A stretch of DNA of 64,000 nt from UMGS1696 sp963642885 (GTDB lineage Bacteria > Bacillota > Clostridia > Oscillospirales > CAG-272), in NCBI GenBank assembly GCA_963642885.1, contig CAVIJI010000001.1:1-64000 (forward strand), given 5' to 3'. The stretch's first letter is position 1, and every line of letters starts with the position of its first letter. This document shows, one piece after another, positions 17,746-27,326 of this stretch. The notes beneath the pieces are model-generated. The model saw only the letters and a program-made list of their open reading frames with translations, did no database searches and was not told the DNA's origin. The position numbers and the translations under genes were made by a program.

Positions 17746-19152
17746 ATGCTGGAAAACTATATTGAATCAAAAATTATCGATAAAGAAGTCGCTCCTCAGC
17801 TGAAAACAGCCGCCAGAGTCAAAGAGCTTGTACGTGAGTCGGGAAAAGAGAAGAAATATTTCATTCAGACCTTCGGATGTCAGCAGAACGAGGCCGACAG
17901 CGAGCGTCTTGCGGGATACTGTACGATGATGGGCTACACGCCCGCGTCACGTCCCGAGGATGCCGAGCTTATTCTCGTGAACACGTGCGCGGTAAGAGAG
18001 CACGCGGAGAAAAAGGCGCTTTCCATAATCGGACAGTACAAGCATATCAAGGATGCCGACCCGTCGGTTATAATCGGCGTAGGCGGATGCATGGTTACTC
18101 AGAAGAGCCGTGCGGACAAGCTGAAAATGAGCTATCCTTATGTTTCGTTTACATTCGACACGGGAGCGATTCACCGCATACCCGAGCTGGTACTCAACGC
18201 AATCGAGGGCGGAAAGCGCTCGTTTGTGCTGAGCGAGGAATGGAAAATAGACGAGGGAGTGCCGATTAACCGTACCTCTAAGCACATGGCATGGCTGTCC
18301 ATCATGTACGGCTGCAATAATTTCTGTACCTACTGCATTGTGCCGTATGTCAGAGGACGTGAAAGAAGCCGCTCGACGGAGGATATTCTTAACGAGGCAA
18401 GACAGCTGATAGACGGCGGTGCGAAGGACATAACCCTTCTCGGACAAAATGTGAACTCCTATAAGGGAGAGAACGGTGAAAACATTGCCGAGCTTATGCG
18501 TAAGATATGTGCGCTTGACGGTGACTTCAGACTGAGATTCATGACGAGCCACCCGAAGGACGCGTCTGAGGAGCTGTTCCGTGTTATGGCCGAGGAAGAG
18601 AAGGTTGTGAAGCATTTTCATCTTCCGCTCCAGTCGGGCTCGGACAAGATACTTCACGACATGAACCGCCGCTATACCACGGAGGCGTATCTCGAAAAAA
18701 TAGCGAGACTGCGAGAGCTTGTGCCGGACGTATCGCTTACATCGGACATAATCGTAGGCTTCCCGGGGGAGACCGAGGAGGATTTCCGCGGCACGCTTAC
18801 GATGCTCGAAAAGGTCGGATATGACATGATATTCTCGTTCATATACTCACCGAGAGAGGGAACACCCGCGGCGAAAATGGAACAGGTGCCGCACGAGGTA
18901 TCGACGGAGAGATTCGAGAGAATGCTGAAGCTGCAGAACGCGATATCCGATGAGAAAAACGCGAGATTCGTCGGCAGGACGATGCGTATACTTGCGGAGG
19001 AGGAGAGCAAAACCGACAGCGACATGCTGACGGGAAGAGGGGACTGTGTACGTCCGATACATTTCCGCGCACCGAAGGAAATGATAGGCTCGTTTGTGAA
19101 TGTTAAAATCACGGGAGCGGAGACCTTCTGTATGCACGGAGAGCTTATATAG
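17746..19152 (+). CDS. miaB: tRNA-2-methylthio-N6-dimethylallyladenosine synthase
   Basis: Protein of 468 aa, the long Bacillota form. The N-terminal cluster-binding region starts with IQTFGCQQNEADSERL (the usual motif is GCQMN). The radical-SAM motif is CNNFCTYCIVPYVRGRE, and a TRAM domain ends the protein. MiaB methylthiolates A37 of tRNAs reading UNN codons. It lies 8 bp after apbE with AAGG upstream. miaB followed by a YmcA/YlbF-family gene and mutS-mutL copies the Bacillus miaB-ymcA-mutSL order. Confidence 0.96.
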   Translation: MLENYIESKIIDKEVAPQLKTAARVKELVRESGKEKKYFIQTFGCQQNEADSERLAGYCTMMGYTPASRPEDAELILVNTCAVREHAEKKALSIIGQYKHIKDADPSVIIGVGGCMVTQKSRADKLKMSYPYVSFTFDTGAIHRIPELVLNAIEGGKRSFVLSEEWKIDEGVPINRTSKHMAWLSIMYGCNNFCTYCIVPYVRGRERSRSTEDILNEARQLIDGGAKDITLLGQNVNSYKGENGENIAELMRKICALDGDFRLRFMTSHPKDASEELFRVMAEEEKVVKHFHLPLQSGSDKILHDMNRRYTTEAYLEKIARLRELVPDVSLTSDIIVGFPGETEEDFRGTLTMLEKVGYDMIFSFIYSPREGTPAAKMEQVPHEVSTERFERMLKLQNAISDEKNARFVGRTMRILAEEESKTDSDMLTGRGDCVRPIHFRAPKEMIGSFVNVKITGAETFCMHGELI

Positions 19153-19205
19153 GCTTATAATTTTTAATTATATAAATAAAAAATTCTGAAAGGAAAAATA
19201 CGAAA

Positions 19206-19628
19206 ATGGAAGAAAAACTCACACAGGAAATGAAGGATGTTATCGCACAGCTCGGAGAGCTTGTCAAGGCTGACGAGAGATGCAAGAGAATACAGAGCAC
19301 AATATCGGATTACGAGCATTCCGAAGAGCTGACGGCACTTATCGGCGAGTACAACACGCAGCAGAACCTTCTTGCGGACGCATACAACAAGCCCGCGGGA
19401 GACGCTATGGCAACGGATGAATTCAAGTCCGCGGTTCAGGCGAGAATAGACTCTCTCTACGACACTATAACCACACATCCCGTATACACGGCATATGTTG
19501 CGGCAAAGACGGAGTTTGATGCTCTCACGCAGGAAATCTACGGTGAGCTTCAGTTTGTCATCACAGGCGAGCGTCCCTGCTCACACGACTGCTCATCCTG
19601 CGGCGGCTCCTGCGGCTGCGGCCACTAA
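19206..19628 (+). CDS. YlbF/YmcA (Ric complex) family protein with cysteine-rich tail
   Basis: Protein of 140 aa. An alpha-helical YlbF/YmcA domain (about 1-118) precedes a tail with the pattern CSHDCSSCGGSCGCGH. In Bacillus, RicA (YmcA) and RicF (YlbF) form a complex with RicT that binds Fe-S clusters and influences RNase Y-dependent mRNA processing. The location just after miaB fits ymcA/ricA, while the Cys-rich end could hold the cluster ligands. No ricT is in the window. AAAGGA ribosome-binding site. The stop codon forms the base of the first composite repeat. Confidence 0.82.
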   Translation: MEEKLTQEMKDVIAQLGELVKADERCKRIQSTISDYEHSEELTALIGEYNTQQNLLADAYNKPAGDAMATDEFKSAVQARIDSLYDTITTHPVYTAYVAAKTEFDALTQEIYGELQFVITGERPCSHDCSSCGGSCGCGH

Positions 19629-19703
19629 GCGGGATATAGTACAGCTTAAATTGTAAGCCAACCGCCCGCTTATCGAGAATTTTCCCTGTGGGGGAAAATT
19701 CTC
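19629..19703 (+). repeat. Composite structured repeat, cluster 1, copy 1
   Basis: Core hairpin: GCGGG (19629-19633) closes with CCCGC (19665-19669), extendable to AAGCGGG/CCCGCTT using the ylbF stop codon. Inside is GCTT-AAATTGT-AAGC, a D-arm-like stem-loop. The second hairpin, GAGAATTTTCCC / GGGAAAATTCTC with loop TGTGG, spans 19675-19703. No T run follows, so it is not a normal terminator. The spacer after it contains GGTTGGGTTCAAATC, which resembles a tRNA T arm. Confidence 0.85.
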
Positions 19704-19724
19704 CGAGGTTGGGTTCAAATCGAT

Positions 19725-19799
19725 GTGGGATATAGTTCGGCTTGAATTGTAAGCTAACCGCCCGCTTATCGAGAATTTTCCCTGTGGGGGAAAATTCTC
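19725..19799 (+). repeat. Composite structured repeat, cluster 1, copy 2
   Basis: Same plan 96 bp downstream: GTGGG (19725-19729) pairs with CCCGC (19761-19765) around GGCTTGAATTGTAAGC, and the second hairpin, identical to copy 1, spans 19771-19799. A degenerate third start (GCGGGATACTCTTCGGCTT) follows at about 19821. The remaining bases up to mutS hold no other feature. Confidence 0.85.
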
Positions 19800-19921
19800 C
19801 GAGGTTGGGTTCAAATCGAGGCGGGATACTCTTCGGCTTGAAGTTTTCGAGCGTAGAGCATCACATTAAGATTTTACTTTAAATATCGAGAATTAATAAG
19901 AAAATACAGAGGTTTTTGCGC

Positions 19922-22524
19922 ATGACCCCGATGATGCAGCAGTATTTTGAAATCAAAAATCAATACCCGGATTATATTCTCATGTACCGTCTCGGTGATT
20001 TTTACGAGATGTTTTATGAGGATGCGCAGACGGCGTCGGCCGAGCTCGACTTAACCCTGACCGGACGTGACTGCGGGGAAGAGGATCGTGCGCCTATGTG
20101 CGGTGTTCCGTATCATTCCTGTGAGCCGTACATAGGAAAGCTCATAGAAAAAGGATACAAGGTTGCGATATGCGAGCAGATGGAGGACCCCAAGCTCGCG
20201 AAAAATCTCGTGAAGCGTGAGGTAACGAGGATTATCACTCCGGGAACGCTCATCGAAACCGATCTTTTGAATGAAAGAGCAAACAATTACCTCGCAACGA
20301 TTTATTATGACGGAAGCTCGGCGGGAATGTGCTTCTCGGACATATCCACCGCGTTTATGACGGCGACTGCCTTCCGCGACAGATATTCCGAGGACGACAT
20401 TATAAACGAGCTTTCCACGTATTCCCCGCGCGAGATAATCTTAAACTGTGCCTCGAAGTCGCTGCCGAAGGTCGCGGAGCACATAAAGAAGCGTATGAAG
20501 GTGCTTTTGACCGAGGCGGCAAGCGATTATTTCGATCCCGACGAGGCGATTGAAAGAACGGAGAAACAGTTTTCCGCCGACTCCACCTCGGGCAGGCCGC
20601 GATTCGCGGTGATAGCGGTAGGTGCGGCACTCAAATACATAGAAGAAACGCAGAAAACCGATATATCGTATCTCAAGAATCTGACGTATTACGATTCGTC
20701 GGCATATCTTGAGATGGATTTATCGACAAGGCGAAATTTGGAGCTGTGCGAAACCATGCTTACCAAGGAAAAGCGCGGATCGCTTCTCTGGGTACTCGAC
20801 AGATGCGAGACATCAATGGGAGCACGCCTTATCAGACAGTGGATAGAGCATCCGCTGACGAATGCCGCGGGAATAATCTCACGGCAGGAGGCGGTAAGCG
20901 AGCTGTTTGACAACTTCATGCTGCGCGAGGAGATACGTGAAAAGCTTAAGTCCGTCCTTGACCTTGAAAGGCTCATAACTAAGGTTTCGTACGGAACGGC
21001 GGGAGGACGCGATTTGAGGGCGATAGCTCAGACGGCGTCCGTTTTGCCGGATATTAAGAAAATGCTTTCGGGAATTGCCAGCGGTGCGCTGAAGGATATT
21101 GCCGAGGGTATGGACGAGCTCGGCGACATTTACGAGCTCATAGACAATTCGATAGAAGAAAATCCTCCGTTTGTCATCCGCGAGGGCGGAATAATAAAGC
21201 CCGGCTACAATGCAGATGTCGATCAGCTGCGGTATATTATGTCAAACGGAAAGGACTGGATTAAAACAGCCGAACAAAAAGAAAAAGAAAAAACGGGAAT
21301 ATCGAAGCTGAAGATAGGCTATAACCGTGTATTCGGGTATTATATAGAGATTCCCCGTTCCGCGGTCGAGAAAATGCCCGACGGATACGTGCGCAAGCAG
21401 ACGCTGTCCGACAAGGAAAGATACATCACGGACGAGCTGAAGGATATGGAGGCGACGATACTCGGTGCGGAGGACAAGCTGAAGTCGCTCGAGTACGAGA
21501 TTTTCACGGAGATACGCGACAAGGTAAACGATGCGTCCGCACGGATACGCTCCTCTGCGGAGGCGTTGGCAAAGCTCGATGTTTTTCTGTCTCTTTCGGA
21601 GGTTGCGGTACAAAACGGATATGTTTGTCCGACGGTTGATTACAGTGATGTTGTTGACATAAAGAGCGGACGGCATCCCGTTGTCGAGAAGTTCGTGGAT
21701 GACGCGTATTTTGTTCCGAATGACGCGTATCTCGACACAAACGACAACACGCTGATGCTTATCACGGGGCCGAATATGGCGGGTAAGTCCACATATATGC
21801 GGCAGAACGCTCTTATCATACTCATGGCACAGCTCGGCTCGTTTGTGCCGGCAGCGTATGCGAGAATAGGAATCGTGGACAAGCTGTTCACACGAGTGGG
21901 CGCATCGGACGATTTGGCGTCGGGACAATCGACATTCATGCTGGAAATGCGTGAGGTGGCGTACATACTGAACAACGCGACCAAGCGCAGCTTTATCGTA
22001 TACGACGAAATCGGACGCGGAACCTCCACATACGACGGAATGAGCATTGCACGTGCGGTAGCCGAGTACACGGTCGGACGGAAAATCGGAGCGAAAACCA
22101 TGTTTGCGACGCACTATCACGAGCTGACATCTCTCGAGGGAGAAATGCACGGAATCGTAAACTACAACGTTGCCGCAAAGAAGCGCGGAGACGACGTTAC
22201 ATTTTTGCGTAAGATAGTGAGAGGCCCGGCGGACGACAGCTACGGAATCGAGGTTGCGCGTCTCGCGGGAGTACCGGGGGAAATAACGCGAAGAGCGAAG
22301 GAAATACTCGCCTCTCTCGAGGGAGACGAAAAGGTTCCCGAGGCAAAGAAGGCCGTGAAGGCGAAAAACGCCTCCGACGAGGTTGTTTCGATGAGCTTCG
22401 GGGATATAATCAACGATGAAATAGCCGAAAAGCTGCGTAAAACCGATATAAACACGCTCACACCGATTGAGGCACTGAACCTCATCTACGAGNNNNNNNN
22501 NNCGAGCTGAAAAAAATGCTTTAA
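19922..22524 (+). CDS. mutS: DNA mismatch repair protein MutS, crossed by a scaffold gap near the 3' end
   Basis: Start taken at ATG 19922, 9 nt after AGAGG; an in-frame TTG lies at 19916. MutS recognises mismatches. Domains in order: mismatch-binding N-terminus with the Phe-x-Glu-type GDFYEMFYEDA, connector, levers and clamp, then the ATPase with Walker A GPNMAGKSTYMRQ, Walker B IVYDEIGRGTSTYDG and ATHYHELT. Ten N (22493-22502) follow NLIYE. The flanks share CGAG; joining them gives the natural end NLIYELKKML and an 862-aa protein (2589 bp, a multiple of three). The gene is therefore probably intact. mutL follows. Confidence 0.96.
22493..22502. other. Assembly gap (10 N)
   Basis: Ten N within the mutS 3' end. 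Sequence on the left ends CTACGAG and on the right begins CGAGCTG. A 4-nt overlap restores the mutS frame and its usual C-terminus. Confidence 0.9.
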
Positions 22525-22535
22525 ATAATTAAGTA

Positions 22536-24782
22536 ATGGGAAAAATAAATTTACTGAGCTTTGAGGTTGCCAACCTCATTGCGGCGGGAGAGGTAGTCGA
22601 CCGACCCGCATCCGCAGTAAAGGAATTGCTCGAAAACGCGATAGATTCGGGAGCGCATCACATAACACTTGAAATACAGCGCGGCGGAGTTGCGTTTATA
22701 CGAGTAGCCGATGACGGGTGCGGAATCGAAAAGGAAGACTTGGCACCTGCGATAAAGAGGCATTCCACGAGCAAGATAAAGAATGCGGAGGATTTAAACT
22801 CCATAACGACTCTCGGCTTCAGAGGCGAGGCACTGGCCGCCATATCGTCGGTATCTCGGTTCAGAATATACTCGAAGCTGCCCGGAGCGGAAATGGGAGC
22901 ACTTCTCGAAGCGGACGGCGGAAGAATAAAGAACATAAGCGACACGGGCTGCCGTGAGGGCACGACCGTCATTGTCGAGGACTTGTTCTATAACGTTCCC
23001 GCACGCAGAAAATTCTTAAAGAAGGACTCCACCGAGGCGGTAGCCATCGGAGGAGTTATAGAGAAAATCGCGCTGTCGCATCCGGAGATATCGTTCAAAT
23101 TTATTTCCGACGGTGAGGTAAAGTTCATGACGTCGGGCAGCGGAGAGCTGAAAGAAGCTATATGGGCTCTGTTCGGCAAGGATACAGCCGTGCGCGCGCT
23201 GAAGGTAGACCGAGAGGAAAACGGGATCAGGATTGAAGGCTACACGTCGGAATCCGATATGTTTCGCTCCAATCGGAACATGGAAAACTTTTTCATAAAC
23301 GGCAGATATATAAAGTCGAAAACGGCGTCGGCCGCCATCGAGCAGGCATATGCCTCCAAAATACCGCATGACAAGTTTCCGTTCTGTGTTTTGAACATTA
23401 TATTAAACCCCGCGGCTGTTGACGTAAACGTGCATCCCGCAAAGCTCGAGGTTAAATTCGCGAACGAAAAGGTAATATTCGATGCGGTTTACTACGCCGT
23501 TTTAAGTGCGCTCGAGGCATCGGTCAATCGTCCGCAGCTCGAAATGAAGATTTCGTACGGACAAAGCGGCACGGTGAAAAGCGCGGGAGGCTATTCGTCC
23601 TCACAGATTACAAATGCGTTTGTTCCGCTCGACAAAAAGGAGCCGAAAGCGAACCAGCTTACCATGACACAGTCGTCGGCGTCTCATGTGACGGGTGAGA
23701 AAAGCAAGGCAACCGCATCGGTACCCGACTATTCGGGAGTATATGAAAAATACAATCTGAGCAGGCATGTTACGGATACATCCGTTGCGGATACAACCGT
23801 TACGGCTAAAACCGCCTCGGTCAAAACCGTTACGGACACCCCCTTTGTCGATAATGCAGTCACGGGCGGCGAAGCGGCTTATCGGCCGCGGCAGAATGCA
23901 AAGCCGACTACCGATATAGAGCTGCCGAGCTTTGCTCAGGCCGCACGTTATACGAGTGCCGGGGGCGGCGATACGGAAACAAACGATGATTCAAAATTCC
24001 CTGTCACGGAACCTGAGGTGACGGAAGACGACTCTGTGAGACACGACGGCGGCAAAGGAAAAGAGCACGCCGACACTCACGCGGAAACGCACACGAATGT
24101 GACATCCGAAAACGATCCGTACGCCGAGATATGCGCGTTTGATCCCTCGAAAATACCCGAGTACACAATCATCGGAGAGGCGTTCAACACGTATGTTATC
24201 GTTCAGATAGGCGAGGAAATCCTCATGATAGACAAGCACGCGGCACATGAGAGGATAATATTCGATGAGCTGTGCAGAAAAATGCGTGAGGGGCTTGCGG
24301 CGGATTCGAAAACCGCGATAGGCGGTCAGATGCTTCTCACGCCGATAGAAATCAGCCTTCTTTCACCCGAGATAATCGCACTCGAGGAATACGGAGACAA
24401 AATCAAAGCGCTGGGCTTCGGCTATACCGCGGAGAAAACGGGTGCATCCACCTACAAGGTCGATGTGTACTCCATTCCCGACACGCTTGACAGAAGTGCG
24501 GCGGAGGAATTATTTACGTCACTTGCGGGTAAGCTGTCGGATGCTACCGCGAGTGTGGAGTCTGCCGCGACGGGATTTTTTGAGACAAGGCTGTGGCAGG
24601 CGTCATGCAAGGCCGCAATAAAGGGCGGACGGGTATACGACAACGTACACATAAAATGGATATGCGACAGGCTTCTCATGACGCCCGAGAAAGGCTCGAG
24701 TGTTATAAGAACGTGTCCGCACGGGCGGCCTGTTGCGTTTGAAATAAAAAAGTCATCGATAGACAGGCAATTCGGCAGATAG
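22536..24782 (+). CDS. mutL: DNA mismatch repair protein MutL
   Basis: Protein of 748 aa, on the long side. The GHKL ATPase N-terminus (about 1-330) shows LIAAGEVVDRPASAVKELLENA, DDGCGI, TLGFRGEAL and the DVNVHPAKLEV motif. A roughly 200-residue low-complexity linker (about 345-535) is rich in Thr, Val, Asp and Ala and has repetitive codons. The C-terminal dimerisation domain carries the endonuclease motif IDKHAAHERI (a DQHAxxER variant) and CPHGRPVAF. It starts 11 bp after the inferred mutS stop with no recognisable Shine-Dalgarno box, so translation may be coupled to mutS. Confidence 0.95.
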   Translation: MGKINLLSFEVANLIAAGEVVDRPASAVKELLENAIDSGAHHITLEIQRGGVAFIRVADDGCGIEKEDLAPAIKRHSTSKIKNAEDLNSITTLGFRGEALAAISSVSRFRIYSKLPGAEMGALLEADGGRIKNISDTGCREGTTVIVEDLFYNVPARRKFLKKDSTEAVAIGGVIEKIALSHPEISFKFISDGEVKFMTSGSGELKEAIWALFGKDTAVRALKVDREENGIRIEGYTSESDMFRSNRNMENFFINGRYIKSKTASAAIEQAYASKIPHDKFPFCVLNIILNPAAVDVNVHPAKLEVKFANEKVIFDAVYYAVLSALEASVNRPQLEMKISYGQSGTVKSAGGYSSSQITNAFVPLDKKEPKANQLTMTQSSASHVTGEKSKATASVPDYSGVYEKYNLSRHVTDTSVADTTVTAKTASVKTVTDTPFVDNAVTGGEAAYRPRQNAKPTTDIELPSFAQAARYTSAGGGDTETNDDSKFPVTEPEVTEDDSVRHDGGKGKEHADTHAETHTNVTSENDPYAEICAFDPSKIPEYTIIGEAFNTYVIVQIGEEILMIDKHAAHERIIFDELCRKMREGLAADSKTAIGGQMLLTPIEISLLSPEIIALEEYGDKIKALGFGYTAEKTGASTYKVDVYSIPDTLDRSAAEELFTSLAGKLSDATASVESAATGFFETRLWQASCKAAIKGGRVYDNVHIKWICDRLLMTPEKGSSVIRTCPHGRPVAFEIKKSSIDRQFGR

Positions 24783-24854
24783 AGACGAACGGATGCCGAA
24801 ACAAATGCGAAAGCAAAGACGAAAACATGAAAATTAAACTAACAGAGGTATAAA

Positions 24855-25997
24855 ATGTTTATTCTTGATAAAACCGATGCGCAGAGTCAGGCGAGAAGAG
24901 GAAGGCTTATCACGGCTCACGGCACAATAGAAACGCCCGTATTTATGAATGTGGCTACCAGCGCCGCGATAAAGGGCGGACTTTCGGCATACGACCTGAA
25001 GGATGTGAACTGTCAGGTAATGCTGTCCAACACGTATCATCTTCACATCAGACCGGGTGACAAGCTGATACACGATTTGGGCGGACTTCAGAAGTTCACA
25101 GGCTGGGACAGACCGACTCTTACGGACAGCGGCGGATTTCAGGTATTCTCTCTGGCGAGTCTGAGACGAATCAAGGAGGAAGGCGTATATTTTGCGTCTC
25201 ACATAGACGGAAAGCGCATTTTCATGGGCCCCGAGCAGTCGATGCAGATACAGTCGAATCTCGGTTCGACCATAGCTATGGCGTTTGACGAATGCATAGA
25301 GAATCCCGCCGAGTACAACTATGTGAAAAACTCATGCGACAGAACGACAAGGTGGCTACTGCGCTGCAAGACTGAGTTAAGCAGGCTCAACGGACTCGAG
25401 GACACGGTAAATCCGCATCAGCTTTTATTCGGAATAAATCAGGGAAGCACATACGCGGATCTCAGAATACGCCACATGGAGCAGATACGCGAGCTTGACA
25501 CAGACGGATACGCCATAGGCGGACTTGCGGTCGGTGAAGAGACGGAGGAGATGTACCGTATTATCGAAGCGGTAGAGCCGTACATGCCGAAGGAGAAGCC
25601 GAGATATCTTATGGGAGTGGGAACACCTCAGAACATAGTAGAGGGAGTACACCGCGGAGTAGACTTTTTCGACTGTGTTATGCCGTCGAGAAACGCACGT
25701 CACGGAAATCTTTTCACGTGGAACGGCAAGATGAATCTTCTTAACGAGAAATATCTGAACGATCCTCGTCCGATTGACGAAAACTGCGGCTGTCCCGCGT
25801 GCCGTCATCATTCGAGAGCGTACATACGTCATCTTATCAAGGCGAAGGAAGCACTGGGAATGCGTCTTGCGGTTATGCACAATCTATATTTTTACAACGA
25901 GCTTATGCAGAAGATAAGGGATGCTCTTGACGGAGACTACTACGAGAGCTTCTATCAAAAGTATCGTATTGTACTCGGCGAGAGAAATCCGGACTAG
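24855..25997 (+). CDS. tgt: tRNA-guanine transglycosylase
   Basis: Protein of 380 aa, normal for bacterial TGT, which swaps G34 of GUN-anticodon tRNAs for a queuosine precursor. Visible motifs are LTDSGGFQVFSL, the GGLAVGE segment, MPSRNARHGNLFTW and the zinc site NCGCPACRHHS. AGAGG lies just upstream. No other queuosine gene is near. A structured repeat cluster begins 1 bp after the TAG stop. Confidence 0.97.
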   Translation: MFILDKTDAQSQARRGRLITAHGTIETPVFMNVATSAAIKGGLSAYDLKDVNCQVMLSNTYHLHIRPGDKLIHDLGGLQKFTGWDRPTLTDSGGFQVFSLASLRRIKEEGVYFASHIDGKRIFMGPEQSMQIQSNLGSTIAMAFDECIENPAEYNYVKNSCDRTTRWLLRCKTELSRLNGLEDTVNPHQLLFGINQGSTYADLRIRHMEQIRELDTDGYAIGGLAVGEETEEMYRIIEAVEPYMPKEKPRYLMGVGTPQNIVEGVHRGVDFFDCVMPSRNARHGNLFTWNGKMNLLNEKYLNDPRPIDENCGCPACRHHSRAYIRHLIKAKEALGMRLAVMHNLYFYNELMQKIRDALDGDYYESFYQKYRIVLGERNPD

Positions 25998-25998
25998 T

Positions 25999-26074
25999 GA
26001 GCGGGGATTTAGATTAGCTTAGTAGTGGAGTCAACCACCCCGCTCCCGAGAATTTCACCTGTGGTGAAATTCTC
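25999..26074 (+). repeat. Composite structured repeat, cluster 2, copy 1
   Basis: Closing stem GAGCGGGG (25999-26006) / CCCCGCTC (26038-26045) around a loop with TTAGCTTAGTAGTGGAG. The second hairpin GAGAATTTCACC-TGT-GGTGAAATTCTC spans 26048-26074, a 12-bp perfect stem. Same architecture as clusters 1 and 3 with different, compensated bases. Confidence 0.87.
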
Positions 26075-26095
26075 CGTTCTTTCGGCTTAAGGGCT

Positions 26096-26171
26096 GAGCG
26101 GGGATTTAGATTAGCTTAGTAGTGGAGCGATACACCCCGCTCCCGAGAATTTCACCTGTGGTGAAATTCTC
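26096..26171 (+). repeat. Composite structured repeat, cluster 2, copy 2
   Basis: Begins 97 bp after copy 1: stem GAGCGGGG (26096-26103) / CCCCGCTC (26135-26142), then the same 12-bp hairpin (26145-26171). Differs in the inner loop, which ends GATACACC instead of TCAACCA. Confidence 0.87.
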
Positions 26172-26194
26172 CGCTCTTTAAGTTTAAGGTTTGC

Positions 26195-26237
26195 GCGGGG
26201 ATATGCAGTTGCTTAGTAGTGGAGTGATACACCCCGC
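26195..26237 (+). repeat. Composite structured repeat, cluster 2, copy 3 (core hairpin only)
   Basis: GCGGGG (26195-26200) / CCCCGC (26232-26237) around TTGCTTAGTAGTGGAGTGATACA. The second hairpin is missing here and another core follows directly. Confidence 0.8.
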
Positions 26238-26246
26238 TCTCGTGTC

Positions 26247-26318
26247 GGCGGATTAAGTAAATTTTGATTTTGAAGTCAAAAACCGCCTCCTCGAGAATTT
26301 CACTGTGGTGAAATTCTC
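26247..26318 (+). repeat. Composite structured repeat, cluster 2, divergent copy 4
   Basis: GGCGG (26247-26251) / CCGCC (26283-26287) encloses a different inner hairpin, TTTTGA-TTTTGAAG-TCAAAA. The second hairpin GAGAATTTCAC / GTGAAATTCTC spans 26293-26318. A further core of the same type (GCGG, about 26344, to CCGC, about 26380) follows and ends about 40 bp before lplA. Confidence 0.78.
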
Positions 26319-26421
26319 CGCTCTTTCGGCTTAAGGTTGAGTAGCGGATTAAGTTAATTTTGATTTTGAAGTCAAAAACCGCCTCCGCTCTTCGGACTGA
26401 ATTACGACAAGTTATTGAATC

Positions 26422-27309
26422 ATGATACGAATAATCAATCAATCGAACGATCCTGCGTTTTGTTTGGCTGCCGAGGAATATATTCTCGAAAACTATGTTT
26501 CGGGCGAATACATTATGCTTTGGCGGGGGGAGCGTTCGGTTATCATCGGAAAGAATCAGAATGCGTACGGAGAGGTTTCTCTGACGCAGTGCGAGCGGCG
26601 CGGGGTACCTATATACAGGCGCGGCAGTGGCGGCGGGACGGTATATCACGATCTCGGAAACATAAATTTTTCGTTTTTCACAGACATGGGCGAGCGAACG
26701 GATTACGGACGTTTTCTCTTACCCGTGAGAGACTTTCTATGTGATATCGGAGTACCCGCCGAGCTCGGTTCGTCGTTTGATATTACGGTAAACGGCAAGA
26801 AAATCAGCGGAAACGCGCAGGCTGTACGCCGCGGGAGAGTTATGCACCACGGCACGCTGCTTTTCGACGCGGATTTAAGTATGCTTTCGTCGCTTACGTC
26901 GCACGCGAGAGAAAAAGCGTTATCGAAGGCGGTGAAGAGCAATCCGTCTCCCGTCGGAAACATATCGGAGTTTATCCACGGCATGACGGTCTCGGAGTTT
27001 GAAAACAGGCTCGGGGAGTATTTTACGCTATCGGAAAGAGCTTTTACCGATGATGAAAACGAGGCAACGGAAAAGCTGGCGGAAGAAAAGTACCGCACAT
27101 GGGAATGGAATTTCGGCCGCTCTCCGATGTTTGAACTGAACGGAGAAAGAATAAATCTCACCGCGAAAAACGGAGTTGTGCTTTCGGCGGGTGAGTACTC
27201 CGATATACTTAACGGGATGCGGCTCATACCGAGTGAGATATACGCGGCTGTTCTCGAAAAATACGGTGCCGACACGGCGGAGGCGCTGATAAAAGATATT
27301 TTCGAATGA
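26422..27309 (+). CDS. lplA: Lipoate--protein ligase (copy 1)
   Basis: Protein of 295 aa with a catalytic domain plus C-terminal accessory domain. It activates lipoate as lipoyl-AMP and transfers it to lipoyl-domain lysines. Motifs: IGKNQNAYGEV, RRGSGGGTVYHDLGNINFSF, the lysine in NGKKISGNAQ and MHHGTLLFD, all close to characterised LplA proteins. It is the first gene of a four-gene set (lplA, lipoyl domain, lipA, lplA) lying between two repeat clusters. No strong Shine-Dalgarno box is seen before the ATG. Confidence 0.93.
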   Translation: MIRIINQSNDPAFCLAAEEYILENYVSGEYIMLWRGERSVIIGKNQNAYGEVSLTQCERRGVPIYRRGSGGGTVYHDLGNINFSFFTDMGERTDYGRFLLPVRDFLCDIGVPAELGSSFDITVNGKKISGNAQAVRRGRVMHHGTLLFDADLSMLSSLTSHAREKALSKAVKSNPSPVGNISEFIHGMTVSEFENRLGEYFTLSERAFTDDENEATEKLAEEKYRTWEWNFGRSPMFELNGERINLTAKNGVVLSAGEYSDILNGMRLIPSEIYAAVLEKYGADTAEALIKDIFE

Positions 27310-27326
27310 AAAGGAGAAAATGAAAG

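Noticed and set aside
19593..19814. Minus-strand open frame across repeat cluster 1
   Set aside because: It simply translates the two repeat units and lacks a ribosome-binding site or any family resemblance.
25998..26421. Integron attC-like sites
   Set aside because: There is no GTTRRRY core pair, no integrase, and the neighbouring genes are housekeeping genes in one orientation.
26152..26649. Minus-strand open frame across repeat cluster 2 and the lplA start
   Set aside because: It overlaps lplA in antisense and its sequence reflects repeat units, with no coding signature.
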